From assembly GCA_946902985.2 (NCBI GenBank), contig OX336389.2:147425099-147489098 (forward strand): a stretch of DNA of 64,000 bases. The letters are read 5' to 3'. This document shows positions 55,740-64,000 of this stretch, piece after piece (position 1 is the first letter of the stretch; the number at the start of each line of letters is the position of its first letter). The DNA comes from Meconema thalassinum. Its lineage: Eukaryota; Arthropoda; Insecta; Orthoptera; Tettigoniidae. A program made the position numbers and the translations under genes. Below the pieces are notes generated by a model. It worked only from the letters and a program-made list of their open reading frames with translations. It made no database searches and was not told the origin of the DNA.

Positions 55740-56950
55740 CATACAAATAACTATTGGTCATATTGGGCACTCCTTTTTGTGAATTTTTGGTATTCCTCTC
55801 AAGGACAGCTTGCGGATATTATCCTTCGATAACTAACATTTACACCAAAATTCCAATTAATGAAGCAATCAATATTATCGAAAATAATCTAATGACTAAC
55901 AACTCGGCAAAAGAAACCGAAGAGATCGTGAAATTACTGAGGGTCGTACTCAGCTAAAACATGTTTCAATTTGACAATAAAATATATACACAAACATAGG
56001 GCATAGCCATAGCATCACCGCTAAGTGGGCTAATTGCCGACATCTTCATTAGGTCCCTGGAAAATGCGTTCCTAGAAACGTTCTCGACAACCGGAATAGT
56101 GCAGTGGAAAAGATTCGTTGATGATGTAATTTGCATCTATGACACTGAATTAACAAACGAAAGAACAATACTCCAAGCCGTTAATAACCTACACCACTCT
56201 ATTAAATTCACTAAGGAATCTGAAACCGATCGGCAAAGAGATTATCTCGAAATAACGATCGAACGGAATGATAATGAACATCCATACTGCATATTCCGAA
56301 AACAGACTCAAATATCGCATGAAATTGACAATCATTCCAACACCCCAGTAAGGGGAAATTGGTGGGCTTCAATCCAATGGTGCACAGGCCTTTAAACATG
56401 CCCATGTAAAAAGACAACTACAACAAAGAGATTCGAATAATCAAGCAAATAGCAAATGAAAAAACATTCCGCCCAGCAATATACAGTAAATCAAATTGCA
56501 GCCAGATATAAAAATAAAACGATTCAAAGTCCAGACAATAATGAGGAAGAATTCGCGCGTTTCAATTACGTGAACGCGAATATATATAAATTCAACAATC
56601 TGTACAAAAAAAGACATTAAAATAGCATTTACAACAAATAGGACAACCGGAAATCATCTGCAAAACAGGAATTTAAATAAAGCAGACCCGTATTCAAAAA
56701 CAGGGGTATATTCCATCACATACTAAACCCGCATTGAAAGAGCTCAGAGTAAGTCACAAGGCGAGGATCGGACCGTAGGAGGTCAGCAACCAACTTCGGT
56801 CAAGTTGAATTGAATTTACGGTGAGATGATATCGCAGAGAAAAAGAACTTAGAATATTTTGAAGCCACGAATGAACAGTATTACGACAAAGTGAAGTATC
56901 TAAATAAGACTCTTAAAATAAAGTCCACGAATATTTACGCAAACCATAAT
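55740..56950 (+). mobile_element. Penelope-like element RT fragment
   Basis: RT words in several frames: TNIYTKIPINEAINIIENNL near 55830, ASPLSGLIADIF near 56012, and an open piece 56099-56395 with QWKRFVDDVICIYDTELT (catalytic VDD) and YLEITIERNDN. Further degraded words (KEIRIIKQIANE) continue to about 56950. The set is typical of Penelope-like elements rather than LINEs. No GIY-YIG endonuclease is visible. Frameshifts and stops throughout. Confidence 0.72.
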
Positions 56951-59770
56951 GAAGAATAACCAAAATGTATAAACTGCATGAGTTATTGGAAAATTAAGCA
57001 ACAAATCTAAGGAGAATAATTGAATATTTCGACATTTACTACAGCGAATTTGAAACATATTTTGAATGGTTTTTCAAATTGTGTCGACGAGGATGTTTCT
57101 TGTGAACTTCTTGACAGCATCCAATAGGCCACACTAAGCATCTAAAGGGAAACTAGCCTACTACAAAATGTGGATTCCCGGAGTAACGTAGAGCGTTGAG
57201 GAAATCATGGAATGGTACTGTGGACATCCAACACGAAAGTCACTACATAAACGACAAAAGAAAGGAATTCCCAACACCATGATGTAAACTTCATTCATCG
57301 GACAACACCCAGAGAGAGGCCGTATGAAGTATGAACAACAGAACCATCTGGTTGAAGAAGCGAACGAGTGATGGCATATTCGAGATCGAGGAGGGGCCAC
57401 AAGAGGCGAGGTCATTCGACTTCAGTGAACTGACGCAGCGCCAGGAACAGCGGAGAGCGAGAATCAGCTGTTTACCCGAGCACGCTGGATCAGATGTTCC
57501 GAGCGAGAGCAGAAACGGTACATTAGTCCCAGAGTTCCAAAAATATCCAGGTTATCCAATATAGAGTCGAGAAGATAGTCTGATATAATATTCTCCTGAT
57601 CGTAATTTATAATGATTAAGACATATTATGGAACTGTAATTAGCTAAATTTTTCTTTGCACATTTCATGGATTTGACAAGCTTAAAGCAATAATATGTGA
57701 AGAATGTAAAGCTAACGTGAAATATAACATAATCGTAGCGTGAGGGAGTATCGTTCTGAGAACGCTAAAAATAAATAACATTGTAAATATTTAAATAATA
57801 ACACGTGTTAGAATTAAGGGATTTATTAAGGCATATAATCTATAGGATTAGGAATTGAGGAGATTTTTGTATAAATTAGGGAATGAAATGTAAATAGATG
57901 CAATCGTTCTACAAATTTATTTAACGAGAGTGAAATCAGTATGATAAACAAGTAGTTGATGATTTTTAAGAAACATTGATAGACGAGGTGTCTATAAATA
58001 ATATTACTATACTCCTTCATGAGGACTAGCTGAAGTCCAGTTGCCAAAATTCACGATATATTTTACTTCTAGGTGAAGTTAATTTTTATTTCCAGTTAGA
58101 AGGTTTATTTTTAAAAGAGTGATTTTTATTTAATTGTCTTCGAACCTGATTTATATTTGTTGTCCTTACTGAATAAATCTTAGCTGGTGCTTTTTAGATT
58201 GCATGTTCCCTTTATGGAAATTTCGATTTCTTCATTTAATAATTCGCTACGGTGGTACTTCTTGTTAGATACTGGCGCCCACTTTCTTTAAGTGAACCGT
58301 TCATCCTCAAGATTCCGAGAATCTCGTCCTCCAATACTTTGTTGTAGGAATTGTATGTAGCTAAGTAGTAGTACGATAGTATTTTATATCTATGTATCGA
58401 GAGATTCCTAACTTGCCATCTAACAGGGAATTGTTGGTTTTTCCAGCTGGGGATCAGCGTCCCTTGCGATCCTTACCATCCTTCGGATAATAGGTGGTGG
58501 TTACGTACATTTCGGGTACAGTACTGAGCCCTAATTCACCCCCAGCTCAAGTTATGGACAGAGACGAGGATCGAACCGACCCGACAATTTCTCGAGTATT
58601 AATTGGATATTGGAAATAAAAAAATATTTCATTGAAATAAATATTTTGGGAAGAGTTTGGAACCTTTTAGAAACGTTTTTGGAGAATTTTGGATGATTTG
58701 GATTTATAAGTTTTGAGATGAATGTAAACTTAACCAAGGGAGTCCTGAACATAGGAAGCTGGAAATTGTCATAGGCTTCAAGTTAGCACTCTCAAGACCA
58801 GTTTTTGTCAGCAAGGTCGACACAAAAAAAAATTGCACACGCCTTTGTGATAAGAGGCTAGGACAGGTAGAGTTTTGGTAATAAACCTGCAGCCAATGAG
58901 GATTCAGCACATAATTTGTGTGGGAAACCCTATTTAATCATATTTGCTTTGTTAAGAAAGAATTGCATTCCCAGAGGTCAAGAAGAATATGTTACATTGA
59001 TTAAGAAGAACAGAATTATATAATTTTGGCCCAGAGAAGAGTAATTAACATAATTCTATTACAAGTGGACCGGTTGCGAGGCTGGTTTGTCCGCGCGCAC
59101 GAACCACGGACACACAGCAGAGACTCTTTTTGATACCGTCGAGGAGAGCGGACCTGTTGTGCAGCACTCCGCAAATTTAATATTGAGTATCGACAAGCAG
59201 CATACTATATCAAGAAGCAAGCTAATGAAACAGTGAATAGAGAAGAAGATTGCTATATAATCTACAACATTCAACAGAAGCAAGCAAATTCGTTTTTAAA
59301 ACGAATCTACACATCGCAGCATTATAACTGTAGTATTCGAGAAGCATATTAATTTACATTTTCAACATGCTAAAACCTACGAGTCGAGGGGGATATTCTT
59401 ATTCTGCACCCTCTAAGATGATGGGAATGATTCACTAAAGAATGGTACGAGGATAATCTACACTATGACACGGGAAGATTCAGAGTGGATTCCGAAGTCC
59501 TGAGATCGATGTCACCACCACTGCGATACCACCATGCAGTTTGCTGAACTTCAAAAGCTACGTTCAAATGCCCATAAAGAAATTGGAGAGATGTTAACTA
59601 CGGACTCTCACAGCTACTATTCTGACGTGGGGGTGAAGAGAGAAGAAGATGGTAAGCGGTGTTCCTTGTTCCTGGTACGAGCATCCTGACTTGCAATTGT
59701 CGTGGAGCCAGAACATTGCTGTCCGCAGAGCACGAGTTCACTTACGCCAGGTGGGCACCCGTCAAGCAGG
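56951..59770. other. Gene-free stretch
   Basis: No gene recognised. At 58264 ctggcgcccac resembles the start of an LTR-element primer site, and aataaat occurs about 90 bases before, so an LTR edge is possible but unproven. A short ORF starting at 59532 (MQFAELQKLRSNAHKEIGE) has no assignable function. Other open frames lack domain signals. Confidence 0.35.
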
Positions 59771-60434
59771 CTCGAATCATCACGTGTCTCTTTAAACTGC
59801 TTTTCGCAGAAGACAGCGCGCCACATGTAGCACAAGAATATGGCTTGAGACCACTATGTATCACCATGTGCGTCTTCACATCACGTTTCCGAGCAAAGTG
59901 CGCTCCACATGTAGCACAAGAATGTGGCATGATACCACTATGTATCATCATGTGCCTCTTCATATCAGCTTTCCGAGCAAAGTGCGCTCCACATGTACTA
60001 CAGGAATGTGCCTTTATACCACTATGCATCACCATGTGCATCTTCAGACCCCTTTTCCGAGCAAAGTTCGCTCCACATGTAGCACAAGAATGTGGCTTGA
60101 TACCACTATGGATCACCATGTGTGTGATTAATTTTCTATTCTCTCGAAACTTTGCTCCACATGTAATACAAGAATAAGGCCTTATTCCACTATGGATCAT
60201 CATATGCCTCTTCAGGTGACATGTCCTAGCAAAGTTTGCTCCACATGTACCACAGGAATGTGGCTTGATACCACTATGCATCGCCATGTGCGCCTTCACG
60301 TAACTTTTCCGAGCAAAGTGCGCTCCACATGTAGCACAAGAATGTGGCTTAAGACCACTATGGACCAACATCTGTCTTTTCAAAATCCATGTCTTAGTAA
60401 AGTTTGCTCCGCAGGTTCTACATATGTTAGGCAT
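59742..60434 (-). CDS. C2H2 zinc-finger protein, intact copy 2 (230 aa)
   Basis: ATG at 60434. Eight consecutive fingers of the form C-x2-C-x12-H-x3-H joined by HSGxKPHSC linkers, very uniform (CATCGAHFARK words). Finger 1 has Gln in place of the first zinc His (LKRQMLVH; the other copy has His), and the last finger lacks Phe and ends MIR instead of MIH. The final seven residues come from sequence outside the duplication, so the original C-terminus has been replaced. It is most likely a sequence-specific DNA-binding protein; target and expression are unknown. Single uninterrupted frame, unlike the broken copy at 22510-23200. Confidence 0.72.
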   Translation of the reverse strand: MPNICRTCGANFTKTWILKRQMLVHSGLKPHSCATCGAHFARKSYVKAHMAMHSGIKPHSCGTCGANFARTCHLKRHMMIHSGIRPYSCITCGAKFRENRKLITHMVIHSGIKPHSCATCGANFARKRGLKMHMVMHSGIKAHSCSTCGAHFARKADMKRHMMIHSGIMPHSCATCGAHFARKRDVKTHMVIHSGLKPYSCATCGALSSAKSSLKRHVMIRACLTGAHLA

Positions 60435-61239
60435 CTTTCTTTTATTAGTAATCTCTGAATTCTGGTCGTTTCTGTGAAGAATTCCTAATGTTAGAACAAG
60501 TCAAATACCCACTACCATTATAATATAGAAACTTACATAGCACAATTCCGGATAAGTAAATAATAATCTTCTGTATTCGTAGACATGGATATAAGTGCGT
60601 ATAATGTTGATATTTTCGTTCAGGAAATAACACCCTTTACAATTTCGGTACAATCGTGTTGACCACCTCAAAAGCATTTTATTTTGCTGTGTTAGATGAT
60701 CAAGAGAAACGGAATAATAACATTAAGGTCAAGACATCCATTTAGTGAAAACTTAACAAGTGCTTTTTAAGCCATTTGCATTTATTTGCAAGTTTTCCTT
60801 AGATACTCGGAACTGAACTCGTATCTACTCATAAATGGAGTGGTGTTCGCGCAATCGATATATATTATACAAACAATACTGTTCTATACTATATGTCAGT
60901 GTTTTAGGATTTATAGTTCTTACGGATGAACGTGTTAATCCTTTTATAACAAGAGAAAAGCACTTGTGCCAGTAAACATGATCTTCCAACGTCTCGACTA
61001 AGAGGATAAGTAAAAATTGGGTGCTGCTCTATAGTTTTAAGTACGAGAGTTGTGGGGAAGGATCCTATTCACGGGGTATTTGAATAAGCAACCCACAATC
61101 CATGGACAAGGCCGTGCGCATTCCCGAACGAGTAAGAGGGGAGAAAGTCGTGTTAGGGCTCAATCGAATGGGCCCGAGATCCAAGATGGGCGGCAATAGA
61201 TTATGCTTAATTTTTTTTATTTATTTAATGTTTATTCAT

Positions 61240-63130
61240 TGATTATTATTATTATTCGATTCGACCATCTGTGGACCACGTTACTTCAACCGCTTCCGTC
61301 CCTGAGCTTTAGTTCTATCCCCGAATTCCCGCATGAATTTTCTGTGAGCCTCCTTTCTTTCATCAGTCCACTCTTTCCCTGCTTTCAGCTTTAGCTTTTC
61401 TGAGAATCGCCGGTGTGTTCCACGTTTTCTCTGAAGAAGAGTACGTTCCTGGATGTCTTCAAACGTGATCCCAACTTCTAGAATACCTCTTTCAATCTCG
61501 GTGATTCAAATTCCCTTCGTTTTCTTGTTTATAAACTGGGAAAAGGTACCGTTTGACAGTCTCTCAGAGTTTATGCGTCTTATGTGGCCATATAAATTAA
61601 TCCTCCGTGTCCTTACGATGTCTGTTGTCCTATCCATACATAGGTAGAGTTCGTTGTTGTGCCACCTACTGAAATCTTCATTTTCCCTGATTGGTCCCAG
61701 TATCTACTTAGAATTTTTCGTTCTTTAGTGTCTACCTTTTCAGTCAAACCTTTCCTGTTCAAAGCAAGACATTCTCCTTCGTACAGGACTTCTGGACGAA
61801 TAACTGAACAATAATGTCTAAGGTTGGCACTGAGTGACACTGATCGTTTATTATAAACATTCCTTGTTGGTTGGAAAACAAATTCCACCTTGTTGATCCT
61901 TGATGTGCATGCTTCTTTCTCAGAATTGTTTGGTGTTATCCACTCACCTAAGTACTTAAACTTCTCTGTCCGCTCGATTATTCCCTGCTCTACAATTAAC
62001 TCCTTGGGGGTTAGCTTGATGTTAGTTATAAACTCCCTTCTCTGAAAGGAGATCTGGAGACCTGCTTTTCCTGCTTTGGTTTTAAGTTCGTTTTTTGTTG
62101 TTGTAGCAGTTTCTTGGGAATCAGAGAAGATCTCCAGATCATCTGCAAAAGCTAGGCAGTCAATTGTGAGATGCATTCTCTTGCAGCCTATTCTAAGTCC
62201 ATTCCCGTCCATTTCATTAAATATATCTTTGTGCCATTCTCGGATGACGTTCTCTAGTGCGCAGTTGAAGAGTAGAGGCGATAGTCCATCTCCTTGCCTA
62301 ACACCTGTCTTGATTTCGAAGGCGTCTGAAATCTCTCCCCTGAATTTCACTCAGGAGGTAGTTTTGGTCAAGGTCTGTTGAATGATTGTCCTCGTTTTGT
62401 TATCTAAGCCCATTTCCTTTAGAATTTGGAGGAGTGTATGTCGATCATTAGAATCGTAGGCCTTCTTGAAGTCACCGAAGGACACTACAAAATTCCTGTT
62501 CCAAATCTTCTGATATGGAAAAGTAGATTTAAGGTTATTGATCTGCTAGGCACATAAGCGTCCTATTACTAAAGCCTCCTTGATATTATCCCAGTTGTGA
62601 ATCAAATTGTTTTTCTGCTTGTGTTTGAAAGGCTTTTGAGAGAATTTTGTATTTTATCGAGCGGAGCGGGTTGCCTCGGCAATTGTTTACAACAGCTTTA
62701 TCACCTTTCTTGTGAAGGACATAAATTACGGCTGATGTCCAGTCACTTTGGAGTTTCTCGGTTTCCCAGATCTCTTAAATGATCTGTGTTAGTTTGTCAA
62801 TCGCCTCATCATCTGTGGATTTCCAGAGTTCGGAAATTATAGTGTGTTTGCCAGGTGCTTTGTTGTTCTTTAGAGACTGGATTATCTGCTTGATTTTATC
62901 TGCTGTGGGTGGAGAGGAGTCTGGTTTGGAGTGGGTGGTGTCTTCAATTTTGAATTGTAAATTTGGTTCCTCACAGTTAAGAAGAGAGTCAAACTACTTT
63001 GCAACGATCTGACAGTTGTCCTTACCGCTGTAGGAGAGTTTACCATTGTCATCTCTGAAGTGTAGACTTGGAGAGCAGTATTTAGTGAGTTTACGTTTGA
63101 AAGTTTTATAGAAATCATTTATTATTTAAT
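61240..63130 (-). mobile_element. Non-LTR retrotransposon RT fragment, copy 2, minus
   Basis: Same element as 24005-25858. A longer open piece, 61613-62350 (245 aa), holds GVRQGDGLSPLLFNC, CLAFADDLEIFS and FKYLGEWITPN. It ends at an ATT tract near 61240. Upstream parts have stops. Confidence 0.82.
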
Positions 63131-64000
63131 AAATCTGAGGTAATATCGCTCTAAGCAGTCACATAAAAGATATTTTCCAAGATCTTAGAACAGCATGAAA
63201 CGAGACAATCAGACAATCAGATAGGAGAATACCAAACTGGTTTCAGATCATCAAGGTCTTGTACTGAAATAATAAAAAATAAACTTAAGACCATCCTCCA
63301 ATACGGCAAGAAATGAGCCAGAAAGTGGGTAGTCTACTTTGTTGACTTCCAAAATGCATATGACTCTGTGGATAGAACAATTCTCTTCAGAATCCTAGGA
63401 GAAATGGGACTTAACAACAAAATCATAAGGTTGGTACAAGCCAACCTTTGCAATACTACTTCCTGAGTAAAGTTTCGAAGGCAGCTCTCGGAGACTTTCC
63501 CATTCAAAACAGGGGTAAGGCAAGGAGATGGTATATCTTGCATATTAAATAACTGTGTTCTGGAAAACATTGGCAGGGAATGGACCAGAAACCTACCAGT
63601 CGACAAAGGATTAAGGATGGGTACCAAAGAAGATAACCTAAGGATCTCTTGCCTAGCCTTCGCTGACGACCTGACCTTGCTGGCAAACGTCATGCAAGAG
63701 GCCACCACACCACTCCAAACACTGTATTTAATTGCGGCGAAAACGGGTCTGTGGATCAACATTGGAAAGACAGAGTTTATTGCCAATATTCAAGACGCCC
63801 CTAAAACATGAAAGTCAGTGACACTAACCATATCAAGATAGTGAAAGCAGTAAGTTACCTTGGAGAATGGATCTCAAAAGATCACAGTGAAATACTGGCC
63901 CTGCAACAAAGGTGATCAAACTAAACAGGACATACTAAGCTTGCAGAAAACTATACGCCTCATAACATCTGTCAAACTAAGACACTCTAATGCAGAAGTC
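63131..64000 (+). mobile_element. Non-LTR retrotransposon RT fragment, copy 2, plus
   Basis: Same element as 25859-27335, cut by the window end. GVRQGDGIS near 63515 and CLAFADDLTLLA near 63651 are visible; frames are broken. Confidence 0.8.

Larger units (their letters stand above)
59774..64000 (+). repeat. Segmental duplication, copy 2
   Basis: Direct copy of 22481-26731, about 37.3 kb away, cut by the window end. It keeps 42 bases near 62472-62513 that copy 1 lost. Confidence 0.9.

Noticed and set aside
58255..58280. LTR-element primer site at ctggcgcccac
   Set aside because: Only about ten bases match a common primer-site type and no LTR or coding region could be tied to it.

Overview
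This is eukaryotic, repeat-rich DNA, almost certainly from an insect or another arthropod. The evidence is a BEL/Pao retroelement, interspersed TTAGG telomere-type repeats, tRNA-headed SINEs with ATT or A-rich tails, Penelope and non-LTR reverse transcriptase fragments, Polinton/Maverick sequence, and a dispersed 'ctgactggtttgatgca' repeat that I associate with insect (orthopteroid) genomes. The species cannot be named from sequence alone. No conventional intron-containing host gene was recognised; nearly everything supportable is mobile-element derived.

Layout. 1-5.6 kb: BEL/Pao element on the minus strand, cut by the window start and carrying stops and frameshifts. 6.7-11.4 kb: an arm fragment and fields of subterminal tandem repeats related to the big element at 41-55 kb. 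11.6 and 15.4 kb: two SINEs with perfect target-site duplications. 15.8-20.9 kb: an old, degraded copy of the big element with a tRNA-Leu gene, two inverted FLYWCH genes (one broken by a 1.4-kb TIR element) and the old centre. 20.9-21.9 kb: Mutator-like transposase fragment. 22.5-26.7 kb and 59.8-64 kb: two direct copies of a segmental duplication with a C2H2 zinc-finger gene and two head-to-head non-LTR elements. 32.2-33.96 kb: gag-like coiled-coil pseudogene. 33.96-40.89 kb: decayed Polinton/Maverick missing its polymerase end but keeping remnants of capsid, penton-like, protease, membrane/core, fibre-like, ATPase, DUF8207-like and integrase genes plus the right terminus. 41.0-55.1 kb: the highlight. 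55.7-57 kb: Penelope-like fragment.

The highlight is a 14,122-bp near-perfect palindrome (41004-55125): two ~7.05-kb arms around a 36-bp spacer, starting AG and ending CT, flanked by a perfect 6-bp duplication TACTTA. Its ends and subterminal repeats match the right end of the Polinton next door, so it looks like a Polinton-derived element that exists as an inverted dimer. Each arm carries three FLYWCH zinc-finger ORFs and a tRNA-Leu(UAA) gene. Two of the three FLYWCH genes end in the same C-terminal module as the Polinton DUF8207-like protein. The older copy at 15.8-20.9 kb has the same order (tRNA, FLYWCH, centre, inverted FLYWCH), so this is a family and not a one-off rearrangement. The two tRNA versions differ by paired, compensatory stem changes, suggesting selection on the carried tRNA.
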